Shown: positions 1 to 8,751 of the stretch, piece after piece
Layout: each line of letters opens with the position of its first letter
How positions within the stretch are numbered: position 1 is the stretch's first letter
From: CAWJMN01 sp963844055
GTDB lineage: Bacteria > Planctomycetota > Planctomycetia > Pirellulales > Pirellulaceae
Direction of reading: 5' to 3'
NCBI GenBank assembly: GCA_963844055.1
Contig: CAWJMN010000002.1
Coordinates: 2,046,001 to 2,110,000 of the forward strand
DNA: 64,000 bases
Position numbers and translations under genes: made by a program
The notes under the pieces: model-generated
Database searches by the model: none
What the model was told of the DNA's origin: nothing
Seen by the model: the letters and a program-made list of their open reading frames with translations, nothing else

Positions 1-318
1 GACGACCACGGCGGCGAGATGGAAACCTCGTTTGGCCTGGCCTACTTCCCTCACCTGGTTGCTAAAAATCCAGATGGCACGCTTACCGGCGACGATGGCG
101 CTACGCAGCCCTCTCGGTTTTCTGGCATCAATCAAGGCTGGGTCAGCATTACGCGTCCTTGGCACTTGCTGACCACCAACAGCGGCAGCGGCTATCCTCA
201 CGCTGCCACGGCCGAAAAGGGACGCAAGTGCGTCGACCTTGTCACCCAGCGCGTCGGCCAATTCCTGTTAGAGCTCGCCCAAAGCCCGCTCGATGAGAAG
301 TTCCCGTTTGTGAAGTAG
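1..318 (+). CDS. Creatininase family protein, C-terminal part
   Basis: The reading frame is open from the first base of the window, so the N-terminus lies outside it. The first residues (DDHGGEMETS) match the conserved metal-binding block of creatininase/creatinine amidohydrolase family enzymes (usually HxGExETS). This family hydrolyses amide bonds in small cyclic or formamide substrates with two bound metal ions. About 106 codons are visible, ending in TAG at 316-318. The substrate cannot be deduced: many family members act on compounds other than creatinine. The next gene follows on the same strand 39 bases later. Confidence 0.75.
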   Translation, partial: DDHGGEMETSFGLAYFPHLVAKNPDGTLTGDDGATQPSRFSGINQGWVSITRPWHLLTTNSGSGYPHAATAEKGRKCVDLVTQRVGQFLLELAQSPLDEKFPFVK

Positions 319-357
319 TGGCTGACAAAGGTTGGGGAACGAAGGAGGTTGGGTCCT

Positions 358-951
358 ATGGTAAAAATCGAATTCACAGGCGATGCCCTGTGGGAGAGGA
401 TTGAACGCGCCGTGGAAAAAGTCAAAGACCGGCTCCATCGTGTTACCAAGGCACTCGATTCCGCCAAAGTTCCTTATGCGGTGATCGGTGGCAACGCTGT
501 GCAGATCTGGGTTGCTCAAAAAGACGAGTCTGTCGTCCGTAATACACGCGATGTGGACATCATCTTGAAACGCGAATCGCTCCCTGCGGCGATTCAGGCC
601 TTAGAATCGGTTGGCTTTCAGTTTCGCCATACGGCGAGCGTCGATATGTTTCTTGATGGGCCAGACGCCAAGGCTCGCGATGCTGTGCATGTGGTTTTCG
701 CTGGCGAAAGGGTTCATCCCGATTATGCCGAGCCGGTGCCAAGCATCGATGAATGCGAACTGATGGACGACGTTCGTACCATTTCGCTAGAGGCTCTCGT
801 TCGAATGAAGCTCACCAGCTTTCGTGATAAAGATCGTGTCCACTTGCGTGACATGCTCGACGTCGGGCTGATCGATGCCGATTGGCTGAGTAGGTTCTCT
901 CTTCCGCTTCAGTCGCGACTAAAAGAATTGATTGATGATCCATTGGGTTAG
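358..951 (+). CDS. Nucleotidyltransferase-like protein (AbiEii/MNT-type fold)
   Basis: A 197-residue protein. Residues about 45-70 hold an IGG(N)A block followed by TRDVDIIL. This is the G-G...D-x-D arrangement of minimal nucleotidyltransferases such as the AbiEii/AbiGii toxin and MNT families. The second half (LEALVRMKLTSFRDKDRVHLRDML) resembles the helix region that follows the catalytic domain in these proteins. An upstream TTG at 349 would extend the frame, but it sits directly against the ribosome-binding site AAGGAGG (342-348). The ATG at 358 has a normal spacer and is preferred. No antitoxin-like partner gene is adjacent, so a toxin role is not supported. A housekeeping or antibiotic-type transferase is equally possible. 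Confidence 0.65.
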   Translation: MVKIEFTGDALWERIERAVEKVKDRLHRVTKALDSAKVPYAVIGGNAVQIWVAQKDESVVRNTRDVDIILKRESLPAAIQALESVGFQFRHTASVDMFLDGPDAKARDAVHVVFAGERVHPDYAEPVPSIDECELMDDVRTISLEALVRMKLTSFRDKDRVHLRDMLDVGLIDADWLSRFSLPLQSRLKELIDDPLG

Positions 952-1022
952 CCGTTTGCTTGGGACCCGCTCTTGAAAATACACGCTCGCTTTATTTGTT
1001 TGGAAAGACTAGTACGTTTCGC

Positions 1023-2310
1023 ATGAACCAATCCTCTGGCAATCCCCATCGCACGCCATCGCCGTTGATCGCGCAGCGCGAGCTGGCAATCACTGCGGCC
1101 GACAAACTTCCGGAGGTCGTCGCAAAAAGTGTGGGGCTGCATCCGCTCATTTATCGCAAGCGGCTGGAACATGTCGACCCGACGGCCAAGCCGGGTGACC
1201 TGGTCACCGTTTACGATACGAACGACAACCACTCGGGCTACGGGTTCTTTAATCCGCGGGCCGAGCTTGCCCTGCGCATGGTCAGCCATGGCCCCCTGCC
1301 AGATGAAGCGTTTTGGGATGCCAAGTTGCAAGCCGCTGTTAGCCTGCGCAAAGAGGTTCTGAAGCTGGACGAAGTGACAAACTCCTACCGTGTGATCCAT
1401 GCCGAGGCAGATGGCTTTCCCGGCTTGATGGTCGACAAAATGGGAGACGTACTTTCGGCAGAGGCGTTTTCGATTGGCATGTATCAGCGCGCGGATGCGA
1501 TCTTACGCCGGCTTGCGCCGATGCTCGGCACCAAGCATACGATTTTGCGATCAGGCCCGGCCTCGCTGAGCCCAAGAAGGTTTCGACGGCCCGCGTCAAG
1601 TTTCGGAAGGGGCCCCTTCTCGCGTAACGGTGGAAGAGTTTGGCACTCGCTTTCGCATCGACTTTGCTGAAGGGCATAAAACGGGCTTCTTTTGCGACCA
1701 GCGTGATAACCGTCGCATGCTCGCTTCGTTTTGCAAAGGCAAAACGGTTCTCGACCTTTGCTGTTACACCGGTGGGTTTGCGATTCAGGCCAAGAAGTTG
1801 GGCCAAGCGGCCGAAGTGACAGCCGTCGATCTTGATGAAGATCCTTTGGAGCTGGGCAAAGAAAATGCCAACCTCAATCAATGCCGCGTGAAGTTCGTTC
1901 AGAATGATGCGTTCGCCTACATGCGCGACATGATCGCGCTGGGTCGCAAGTACGACGTGGTGATTCTCGATCCTCCCAAGCTGATCCGCAATCGCGACGA
2001 AATCGAAGAGGGCTATCGTAAGCACTTCGATTTGAACAAGCTGGCCATGCAGCTGGTAGCGCCGGGGGGCATTATGCTCACTTGCACCTGCGCGGGGCTG
2101 CTTCCTTTGGATGAATTTTTGCGACTCATCTATCAAGCGGCTCGCCAGTCGGGGCCGGTCATCGCGCCAGCGACGGCCGAGCGTGGTCCACGACATGCGC
2201 CGCGAATTTGTCAGATCTTGGCGAAGACCGGCGCTTCGGCCGACCATCCTGTTGCCACGCATTGCCCCGAAGGAGAATACCTGCAAGCCGTTTGGATGCG
2301 GCTGTGGTAG
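1023..2310 (+). CDS. RlmI-like class I rRNA methyltransferase, with an apparent +1 frameshift
   Basis: Two overlapping reading frames together make one protein of about 428 residues. The first (from ATG 1023) has a PUA-like N-terminus (HPLIYRKRLE...PGDLVTVYD). The second has the SAM-binding motif LDLCCYTGGFAIQA, a DPPKL motif and the TCTCAG catalytic cysteine region typical of the RlmI/RlmK family, which makes 5-methylcytosine in 23S rRNA. The frame changes close to base 1569. Removing the A at 1569 would give continuous GPASLAQEGFDGP, as the family expects. As written, frame one runs on into nonsense and stops at 1670. This is either a sequencing/assembly insertion or a recently inactivated gene. 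The downstream HisA-like gene overlaps its stop codon. The exact rRNA target is inferred from the family only. Confidence 0.8.
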
Positions 2311-3086
2311 GGGGCGAATCGATTTCACCGGCCGCCATTGTGCCGGTGATGGATTTGCTTGGCGGCCAAGTGGTGCGAGGCGTCGCGGGCAATCGTCACG
2401 AATATCGCCCGCTTGTTTCTGCCTTGGCAAAGGATGCAACGATTGCTGCGGTGGCGCAGGGCCTTGCAAAAATCGCCGCTCGCACGATCTATGTAGCCGA
2501 CTTGGACGCGATCCAGCGCAGTACGCCCGCGGAATTTCCCTCCCATTTGGAAGAGGCGTATCGCACGCTAGCCGCCGCCCCTTTGCACGTCTGGCTGGAT
2601 GCCGGCATTGGCTCGGCCGAGGAGCTAATAAAGTTGCAGCAGATCGCCGAGGATTGCGGCCTGTCGTGTGATTTCATTGTGGGGCTGGAAACGTTGCGAA
2701 CGAAAGATTCGCTGGCTGAGTTGTTGACGCGACTTGGTCCGCAGCGTCTGATTTTCAGCCTCGATATGAAGGCTGGTTTGCCGCTTACCTCGATCGAAGG
2801 ATGGAAGTCGCAGTCGCCCTGGCAGATTGCAAAAATGGCCATTGCCGTCGGCGTTACTCGCATGATTCTTTTGGACCTCGCCGATGTAGGAATGTCGGGA
2901 GGGACGCGAACGCTTTCGCTTTGTCAGCAGCTTCATGCCGAGCATACTTCCCTAAACATTATCGCCGGCGGTGGCGTTCGCTCCTCGGCAGATCTTGTCA
3001 CGCTGGCCGAGCACGGCTGTCACGCCGCCCTAGTCGCTTCTGCTCTCCATGATGGCCGCCTCATCCCGCCCCTCGCGTTTTTGTAG
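2304..3086 (+). CDS. HisA/HisF family TIM-barrel protein
   Basis: A roughly 260-residue TIM-barrel protein. It shows the paired phosphate-binding half-barrel features of HisA/HisF: IVPVMDLLGGQVVRG at the N-terminus (like IPAIDLxxGKVVR), then YVADLDAI, FSLDMKAG, LLDLADVGMSGG and IIAGGGVRSSADL. The true HisA isomerase makes a histidine precursor, but no histidine genes are adjacent. A divergent HisA/HisF-related family occurs in methanogens and C1-metabolising bacteria, including planctomycetes, and is a plausible alternative. The start is uncertain: no ATG lies before the barrel. GTG 2304 overlaps the stop of the methyltransferase gene, suggesting translational coupling, and TTG 2292 is also possible. 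No clear ribosome-binding site is visible. Confidence 0.75.
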   Translation: MVGGESISPAAIVPVMDLLGGQVVRGVAGNRHEYRPLVSALAKDATIAAVAQGLAKIAARTIYVADLDAIQRSTPAEFPSHLEEAYRTLAAAPLHVWLDAGIGSAEELIKLQQIAEDCGLSCDFIVGLETLRTKDSLAELLTRLGPQRLIFSLDMKAGLPLTSIEGWKSQSPWQIAKMAIAVGVTRMILLDLADVGMSGGTRTLSLCQQLHAEHTSLNIIAGGGVRSSADLVTLAEHGCHAALVASALHDGRLIPPLAFL

Positions 3087-3531
3087 CTCAGGATTTATCC
3101 TGGCAAAGCCAACTACACACTGCGGCTTTTTTCCATGAGCTCTCTGTGCTCTGTGGCAAAATATCTTTGCCCTGTCGATTGCTAACCGTATTGGACGCGT
3201 CTCGCCGCGTCCAATGTGGCGTCCATCTCTGACCTCCCACCGACGCGGTCCAGGTGCTTGAACCTAGGCTACCCAGCGACCGGCCAAGGGGACGGGGGGA
3301 GGGCCGTCGCTAACGCTTCCGGCTCCGAAAATCATTCCTCGCATCCTCTCTCTCTGTGGCCTCTGTGTGCTCTGTGGCAAAAATGCTTTGCCGGTTCAAA
3401 GCACTTCGCGGGACATTTGCAGAGGCGTGGCCGCTGATTCGTCAGGCCTGACGGCACTGACCTACCAAGGGGACGGGGGGATGGCCGTCGCTAACGCTTC
3501 CGGCTCTGATTTTCATGCCGTTCCAAGTCGA
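3083..3531. repeat. Cluster of dispersed intergenic repeats
   Basis: No gene is seen here. The stretch is a mosaic of repeat modules found elsewhere in the window. They include a CAGGATTTATCCTG palindrome (about 3087-3100), a CTCTGTGGCAAAA module (3151 and 3370), one arm of the MITE-like element in minus orientation (3231-3274), a GTCAGGCCTGAC palindrome (3449-3460), and two copies of the module GGCCGTCGCTAACGCTTCC (3302 and 3483). The first two modules recur as inverted copies at 5398-5449 and 5569-5590. Confidence 0.8.
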
Positions 3532-4863
3532 CTAGTCCTGCGTCTTCCAGTATCCGCCGCGGGCGTGATCGTAGAGGATCTCGCTGCCGCGGGCGTCGTC
3601 GTTTAACTTGCCGTCGCTATAGACCAAGTTGCCTCGGACCCAGGTTTTGACGGGCCAGCCGGTGAGCGTTTCCCCTTCCCAAGGAGACCAGCGGCATTTG
3701 GTCTCTTGCTCGCTGCCGAGAATGGTCGCTTGCTTGTTCAAGTCGACCAGCACAAGGTCCGCATCGTAGCCCACGGCGATCCGGCCTTTGTTGACCATGT
3801 CCCAAACGCGGGCTGGCGCGTCGCACATCCAGCTGACGACCTGCGAAAGCGTGCAATGGCCACGGCTCACTTCGTTGAGCATCAAGGCGAGCGAGTTTTC
3901 GACCGCTGGCAGGCCCGAAGGGGACTTGGGGTAAGGCTGGCGCTTCTCTTCGAGGGTGTGAGGGGCATGGTCGGTGGCGATCACCTGAATCCGGCCATCG
4001 AGGAGCGCCTGAAAAATTCGGCGGTTGTCTTCGGCCGTCTTGATCGACGGGTTCATCTGAATCAGCGTCCCCAAACGTGCGTAGTCATCGACGTTGAAGA
4101 ACAAGTGATGCGGGCAAGCCTCGGCCGTGATCAGGTTGCGATGGTCGGCAACCAGGTCGGCCTCGTCTCCTGTTGAAACGTGCAGCACATGAAAGCGATG
4201 ATTGTGTCGGAATGCCAAGTCCATCGCGCGGCGCGTGGCGATGATCGCTGCTTTGGCATCGCGAATGCGCGAGTGATCGGCGACGTTGCTTGTACCGGCA
4301 AAAAGTGCCGCATTCGCGCGAACGGTGGCTTCGTCTTCGCAATGCGCGGTAAGAGGCAAAGTAGTTTCTGCGAAGATTTTTTCCAGAGCTTCCTGATCAT
4401 CGACCAATAGATCGCCAGTGCTCGAACCGATAAAGATCTTTATGCCACATGTGCGGCTTGCGGACTTTAAGTCAGCCAAGTTGTGCGGCGTGGCCCCGAT
4501 GTAAAACCCGTAGTTTACCAAGCTAGTGGCAGCAGCCCGTGCTAGCTTTTCGTCCAAGCGAGCTTGGTTGATGGTCTCGGGTTTGGTGTTGGGCATTTCC
4601 AGGAACGAGGTGACGCCCCCTTTCGCGCAAGCGCGGCTGGCGGTGTGCAGGTCTTCCTTGTGAGTCAAACCGGGCTCACGAAAATGGACCTGGTCATCGA
4701 TCGCCCCGGGAATGAGGTGCAGGCCATGGGCCGAGATCGTTGCATCGACCTTGGTGTGGATGGCGGGATCGATCGCGGCAATGGTAGTTCCGTCAATCAA
4801 GACATCGACCGCTAGCGTTTCTTTTGGCAAGACAACACTGGCACCACGAATGAGCGTTTTCAT
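3532..4863 (-). CDS. pyrC: Dihydroorotase (type I, PyrC/AllB-like amidohydrolase)
   Basis: A full-length 443-residue cyclic amidohydrolase. It carries the N-terminal metal-ligand motif DQVHFREPG (residues about 57-65), MPNTKP, a THREE-histidine set (LTAHCE, FHVLHVS) and the late TDHAPH motif, in the order expected of type I dihydroorotase. The enzyme closes carbamoyl-aspartate to dihydroorotate in pyrimidine synthesis. Allantoinase is the closest alternative, but the HFREPG motif and DHAPH spacing favour dihydroorotase. The gene stands alone between repeat clusters, with no pyrB or other pyrimidine gene nearby. The ATG at 4863 gives the natural N-terminus (KTLIRGASVV). Confidence 0.88.
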   Translation of the reverse strand: MKTLIRGASVVLPKETLAVDVLIDGTTIAAIDPAIHTKVDATISAHGLHLIPGAIDDQVHFREPGLTHKEDLHTASRACAKGGVTSFLEMPNTKPETINQARLDEKLARAAATSLVNYGFYIGATPHNLADLKSASRTCGIKIFIGSSTGDLLVDDQEALEKIFAETTLPLTAHCEDEATVRANAALFAGTSNVADHSRIRDAKAAIIATRRAMDLAFRHNHRFHVLHVSTGDEADLVADHRNLITAEACPHHLFFNVDDYARLGTLIQMNPSIKTAEDNRRIFQALLDGRIQVIATDHAPHTLEEKRQPYPKSPSGLPAVENSLALMLNEVSRGHCTLSQVVSWMCDAPARVWDMVNKGRIAVGYDADLVLVDLNKQATILGSEQETKCRWSPWEGETLTGWPVKTWVRGNLVYSDGKLNDDARGSEILYDHARGGYWKTQD

Positions 4864-5022
4864 AATTCCCTTTTTGACCCTCTAACCCTTTTTAGGTCCC
4901 TTTTAAGCCAGCAAGCTTAAGCACTTCGACTTCGTTCACGATAGCCGTCCTGCCTTTCGTCAGCAAGCAGCACGACCATCCTCATTGATTCGCCTCATGC
5001 CACTTGGATAGGATCCGTCACC

Positions 5023-5283
5023 ATGATTCCCACCAAAGCCCGAACGCTGAACATCAAGTCGATCCTTTTGGAATCTTTTTCTGCCGCTGCGGCCACTCCC
5101 TCGCGAGTTTCGGCCAATCGTGGCCCCGCGGTCTACTATCTGGCCTGGCGGGTCCGCCGCAACCATCCTTGGCAAAGCGCAGAATTTGTCAGCCATGCCG
5201 AGGCCGAAGAGCGTTATCACAAGCTGGTAGAATCCGGCGCGGAAGCCTACCTAGAAGCCCGCAAACAGCGCTTTGCCGCCTAA
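5023..5283 (+). CDS. Small hypothetical protein (86 aa)
   Basis: An 86-residue, positively charged protein with no recognised family. The N-terminal third is rich in Ser and Ala. The rest looks like a real folded segment (AVYYLAWRVRRNHPW, then SHAEAEERYHKLVESGAEAYLEARKQ) with a likely amphipathic C-terminal helix. The purine-rich GGATAGGAT at 5006-5014 could serve as a ribosome-binding site for ATG 5023. It is divergent from pyrC and upstream of a repeat cluster. No function can be given. Confidence 0.5.
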   Translation: MIPTKARTLNIKSILLESFSAAAATPSRVSANRGPAVYYLAWRVRRNHPWQSAEFVSHAEAEERYHKLVESGAEAYLEARKQRFAA

Positions 5284-5586
5284 GTCCGCCGGAGGACACG
5301 CCGTCTACTTCGTAGGTCGGCGCCGTCAGGCCTGACGAAATTGCGGCCGCGCTTTCAAACTGGCCTGCCGTAAAAGTAGACGCGGCAAGATGCCGCGTCC
5401 AATACGGGTAGCAATCGACAGGGCAAAGATATTTTGCCACAGAGGCCAAAGAGCTCACGGAGAAAAGGCAAAGGGGAAGCGGAGTATTTTGCTGCGGCAT
5501 GTACGGTTAGGCAGCCGCGATGACCATTCCCGAGGCAACGTCCACGCAGTAGCAGCGCGGATGATTTTGCCAGGATGAATCCTGGC
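5284..5586. repeat. Repeat cluster, partly an inverted copy of 3083-3200
   Basis: No gene is seen. The segment 5398-5449 is a near-perfect reverse complement of 3143-3198, sharing the run that ends in GGCAAAGATATTTTGCCACA. The palindrome CCAGGATGAATCCTGG at 5569-5584 is the inverted counterpart of 3087-3102. A GTCAGGCCTGAC palindrome lies near 5326-5337. The two clusters bracket pyrC and the 86-residue gene. Confidence 0.75.
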
Positions 5587-7368
5587 CTACGAATTCCATT
5601 TTTCTATGGCGCTAATGATTCGTTCGATACTCTCCTTGAGATCGCCGCGACTACTCATATTCTCCAAGGTCATATGTTCAACGGCTTGCCTAGCACGATC
5701 CACTTTGCTCCCGAATGACTTCATATGATTTTCAACATATGAAGTGCCGCCTGATTTGGCTGGGAAGAATCGCTCATTCAGTTGAGGGTCGGGGATGTCT
5801 GACTTGTCAAAGACTTTCGACCATACTTCGCCAGGGATATAGTTCTCAACTTCTTTGGCCTTAGTAACCCATAACGGATTCAGTTTGTCTTTAAATTCTT
5901 CGACAATCCTTTGCACACGTTTTTTGAGTGGCTGATCGTCGCCATCCCCGATTCGATCGCTATCGCAAATAATCGAATGATTCGGATTGATTCGCATGAG
6001 GTTGACAAGCTCCTTATCTTCCGTCTCTTGGGCAGTGGACTGAACGTTTGCCAGATTAGCACCGCCATAAAAGGCGCACTGGTAATCGCGTCCCTCCCTC
6101 CATTTTCCCGCCGAGACGAGGTCGATCCATTTGTTGAGATAAACGCGGTCAGAAGGACCTTCTACCCAAATGATGCCGTTGGATTGCAGCAAGTCTGATG
6201 GTTTGGCTCCTAAGTCGGAGACAATTGACAGTTTGTCGAAATGGGCGTTCACTCGCTTTGCAACGGAGGCACCGTCCGTTTGCGTAACATGAATGATGGT
6301 GTGCTTCTCGGATGCACTAAAAAAGTCGATGGCGATGCTAGAGTGAGTCGTAAGGTAGAGGGTCGCCTTCGTCTTTTCAACGAAGTCCTCGAGGTATCTA
6401 AAGAGCCTTCGTAACAAAGAAGGATGCAGGTTGTTTTCAAGTTCTTCGAAGGCAAATAGGTATTTGGATGGATCTTGGTTTTCCAGCGATGGGATTACAA
6501 TGGTGTTCAGCAGGACGAGAAGCACGGTCTTTAGACCACTACCAGAACTGCTAAGCGGAACACGGCTTTTGTTATTTTCGTGAAGGTACAATTCATAGTG
6601 CCCATACGTAGGCAGCCCCGTAGTATGGTCTTGCTCCAAAATTTCAAAATGGTTGAATGTTCCATCGGGTCCAAAGATTTGGTTGAGTGAATCCAAGAGC
6701 TTGACCGTGATCACACTCTTGTCGAAATCATCGCTGGAAGTATGCAAAAACTTCCTTATCAGATTGATCGCGTTCTTGCCGTCAAATCCTAAATGATACT
6801 CGGATCGCCCCAATTCGCCGTGACTAACATCGTCGTTCTTTTTATCGATCGAAATATTTCTTTCGGCCGATATGCGACGAAAGCACTTGCCCTTATAAAA
6901 TGTTGGCAATGGAAACAACAAGGCAGATAGCTTGCTTTTCTTCCCAGCACCTTCTCCCCTGGTGTGTCTTTCAATATACAGACGCCTTGTAGCATCTACA
7001 TCATTGTCTCCGATGGTATCAACAGAGGCTGTTGAATCAGGGTGCGTAGTATAAGAAATATATTTGTTGCACAGATGGATTCCGTGGTCACGCCAATGAT
7101 TTCCTACAAGATATCCTTCTGAGTCGCTTTCCGGGAAAGCATGCCTTAGGATTTGCTCGCTCAAGGATCCAACGCAATGCAGGTTGGCTGGAACTACAGC
7201 CGTTGGCTGTGTACCTTGCTTGCAAAGTAATTGCACTAGGTCAATCAGAAAAGATTTACCTGCGTTATTCCTTCCGATTACCACGTTAATACCACGTGGC
7301 AAGCCAACGTCTGACCTGTCCCCTTTGAAGCATTTGAAATTCGAAAAGCCAACGATGTTGACCGACAT
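5587..7368 (-). CDS. OLD-family ATP-dependent endonuclease (AAA ATPase + TOPRIM)
   Basis: A 593-residue protein with an N-terminal ABC/SMC-like ATPase. Walker A is GRNNAGKS (residues 32-39), a signature-like SSSGSGLKT lies near 275, a Walker B-like FEELENNLHP near 305, and a switch histidine in LTTHSS. The C-terminal third is a TOPRIM nuclease domain with VEGPSDRVYL near 405 and CDSDRIG near 468, supplying the Glu and Asp-x-Asp metal ligands. This is the architecture of OLD (overcoming lysogenization defect) nucleases, which act in phage defence or DNA repair. No helicase partner (GajB-like) is adjacent, so it fits a stand-alone class 1 OLD protein. The gene is visibly more AT-rich than its neighbours and flanked by repeats, consistent with lateral acquisition. 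Confidence 0.85.
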   Translation of the reverse strand: MSVNIVGFSNFKCFKGDRSDVGLPRGINVVIGRNNAGKSFLIDLVQLLCKQGTQPTAVVPANLHCVGSLSEQILRHAFPESDSEGYLVGNHWRDHGIHLCNKYISYTTHPDSTASVDTIGDNDVDATRRLYIERHTRGEGAGKKSKLSALLFPLPTFYKGKCFRRISAERNISIDKKNDDVSHGELGRSEYHLGFDGKNAINLIRKFLHTSSDDFDKSVITVKLLDSLNQIFGPDGTFNHFEILEQDHTTGLPTYGHYELYLHENNKSRVPLSSSGSGLKTVLLVLLNTIVIPSLENQDPSKYLFAFEELENNLHPSLLRRLFRYLEDFVEKTKATLYLTTHSSIAIDFFSASEKHTIIHVTQTDGASVAKRVNAHFDKLSIVSDLGAKPSDLLQSNGIIWVEGPSDRVYLNKWIDLVSAGKWREGRDYQCAFYGGANLANVQSTAQETEDKELVNLMRINPNHSIICDSDRIGDGDDQPLKKRVQRIVEEFKDKLNPLWVTKAKEVENYIPGEVWSKVFDKSDIPDPQLNERFFPAKSGGTSYVENHMKSFGSKVDRARQAVEHMTLENMSSRGDLKESIERIISAIEKWNS

Positions 7369-7425
7369 TAGCAGCTCTTTTCAAAATCCGCACAGACGAG
7401 TTGCAGGAAAAAAGTACGATGGCGC

Positions 7426-7887
7426 TTAGGCGTTCACGTCGACCTTCATGACGATCTTGCGGATCGTTTGGGTGTAGTCGGCATGGGTGCGGACCATCGG
7501 CTTGTGGGCGTCGCTCGGCCCAAAGACGGTGAAGAAGCCGGCTTTGACCAAAAGCAAATCACAAGGGCCTTGGAAGAAGGCGACGTCGCGCTCGTCGCTG
7601 TGCGGGTCGATGATTTCTAGCGCGTTGCGGTCGGCCCAGCCCATCCGTTCTTCGCCGGTGACCACATACTGAATGTCGAAGTAGCGGCGATGGGCTTCGA
7701 GGCGGCATTCCTTTTCGTCGCGCGGCACATACTCTTGCACCAGGGCGAAGACATGATCGCCATCCACATCGGTTCGCCCCAGGGGGAGTGTTAGCGGATC
7801 GTGGCTCTTCAAAAAGTCCCACGCTTGCTTGAGGCGGGGATTCATGGCGGAATAGATTTCGCTACGGCTGATATGGTCGAGGATCAT
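7426..7887 (-). CDS. YhcH/YjgK/YiaL family protein
   Basis: A complete 153-residue cupin-like protein of the YhcH/YjgK/YiaL (beta-galactosidase beta-subunit) family. It shows the characteristic blocks EAHRRYFDIQYVVTGEERMGW, FFQGPCDLLLVKAGFFTVFGPSDAHKP and KIVMKV. The conserved His, Glu and Asp residues are those that bind a metal in structures of this family. Members are linked to sialic acid and sugar-acid use, but no sugar-catabolic gene lies beside it here, so the substrate stays unknown. It is the last of a run of minus-strand genes beginning near 11.4 kb. Confidence 0.82.
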   Translation of the reverse strand: MILDHISRSEIYSAMNPRLKQAWDFLKSHDPLTLPLGRTDVDGDHVFALVQEYVPRDEKECRLEAHRRYFDIQYVVTGEERMGWADRNALEIIDPHSDERDVAFFQGPCDLLLVKAGFFTVFGPSDAHKPMVRTHADYTQTIRKIVMKVDVNA

Positions 7888-7950
7888 GGGGAGGAATTCT
7901 CGTTTTGAAAGGACAGGTCCGTGGGGCCCAGCAATGGTGCACTATTACTT

Positions 7951-8751
7951 TTACTCTTGCGAGCAAATCGTTCGGCCGCCATCAACAGGCAGGCAAACGC
8001 CGGTGACGAAATCGTTGCAGATCAAAAAGTGGACGGCATCTGCAACATGTTCCGGGGTTCCTTCCCGTTTGACAAGCGTCCCCGCAATCGCGTGAGCTCG
8101 CTCTTCGGCAGGAAGGTCTGGCGGCAGCATGACTGGCCCCGGCAAAACCGCATTCACGCGAACACGCGGATTGCGAGCGGCCAGCTCGATTGCAAAATTG
8201 CGAGTCAGCGTGGGGATCGCCCCCTTCGAAGGAAAATAGCCCGTGTAGTTTAAGTACGGGCGAGCGATGGCCCAGTCGCCAATGTTGACGATCGCTCCGC
8301 CGCTGGCTTGGGCGGTCATTTTTAGTCCGGCCGACTTACAAAGCAGGAAGGTCGCCAGCGTGTTGAGATCGAAGTTTTTGCGAACCTCGTCGGCGGTGAC
8401 TTGTTCTAAAGGAACGGGACGCCAGATTGCGGCGCTGTTGACCAGTGCATCGATCCGGCCGAGCTTCGTGGCAACCTCTTCGACAAGGCGCGTCGCTTGC
8501 GATTCCTCGGTGAGGTCGGCAAAGAACGCTTCGGCAGCGCCGCCGGCGGCCTGGATGCTGGCGACGGTTCGCTGGGCTTCTTCTCGATTGGAGTTAGCGT
8601 GGATTGCCAGCGTAAAGCCAGCCTTGGCTAGGCGAAGCGCGATGGCTTGGCCCACACGCTTGGCGCCGCTGCCTGTTACCAGCGCGACGGGGCGCGTCGT
8701 GTTAAACAGGCGGCGAAGCAATTCCACATCGGCAGCAGGATTTTGGTTCAT
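7951..8751 (-). CDS. Short-chain dehydrogenase/reductase, pteridine-reductase-like
   Basis: A 266-residue SDR with the NAD(P)-binding motif TGSGAKRVGQ (residues about 26-35). The SDR tetrad is present as an Asn in the LVNSA block, a Ser/Asp region at VNIGDW, and YFPSK with the catalytic Tyr and Lys. The C-terminus (TGVCLPVDGGRTI) is standard. The GAKRxG glycine loop and the D-for-S change before YxxxK are typical of pteridine reductase 1/FolM-type SDRs, which reduce dihydropterins with NADPH. This substrate is an inference. Its start overlaps the stop of the upstream HTTM-like gene by four bases (ATGA), indicating coupled translation. The ATG at 8751 leaves a 20-residue lead before the Rossmann fold. 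Confidence 0.78.
   Translation of the reverse strand: MNQNPAADVELLRRLFNTTRPVALVTGSGAKRVGQAIALRLAKAGFTLAIHANSNREEAQRTVASIQAAGGAAEAFFADLTEESQATRLVEEVATKLGRIDALVNSAAIWRPVPLEQVTADEVRKNFDLNTLATFLLCKSAGLKMTAQASGGAIVNIGDWAIARPYLNYTGYFPSKGAIPTLTRNFAIELAARNPRVRVNAVLPGPVMLPPDLPAEERAHAIAGTLVKREGTPEHVADAVHFLICNDFVTGVCLPVDGGRTICSQE

Noticed and set aside
358..951. AbiE-type toxin-antitoxin system
   Set aside because: Only a single nucleotidyltransferase-like gene is present, without an AbiEi-like regulator beside it.
3083..3531. CRISPR array
   Set aside because: The repeated modules are of different families, irregularly spaced and in both orientations, without uniform spacers.
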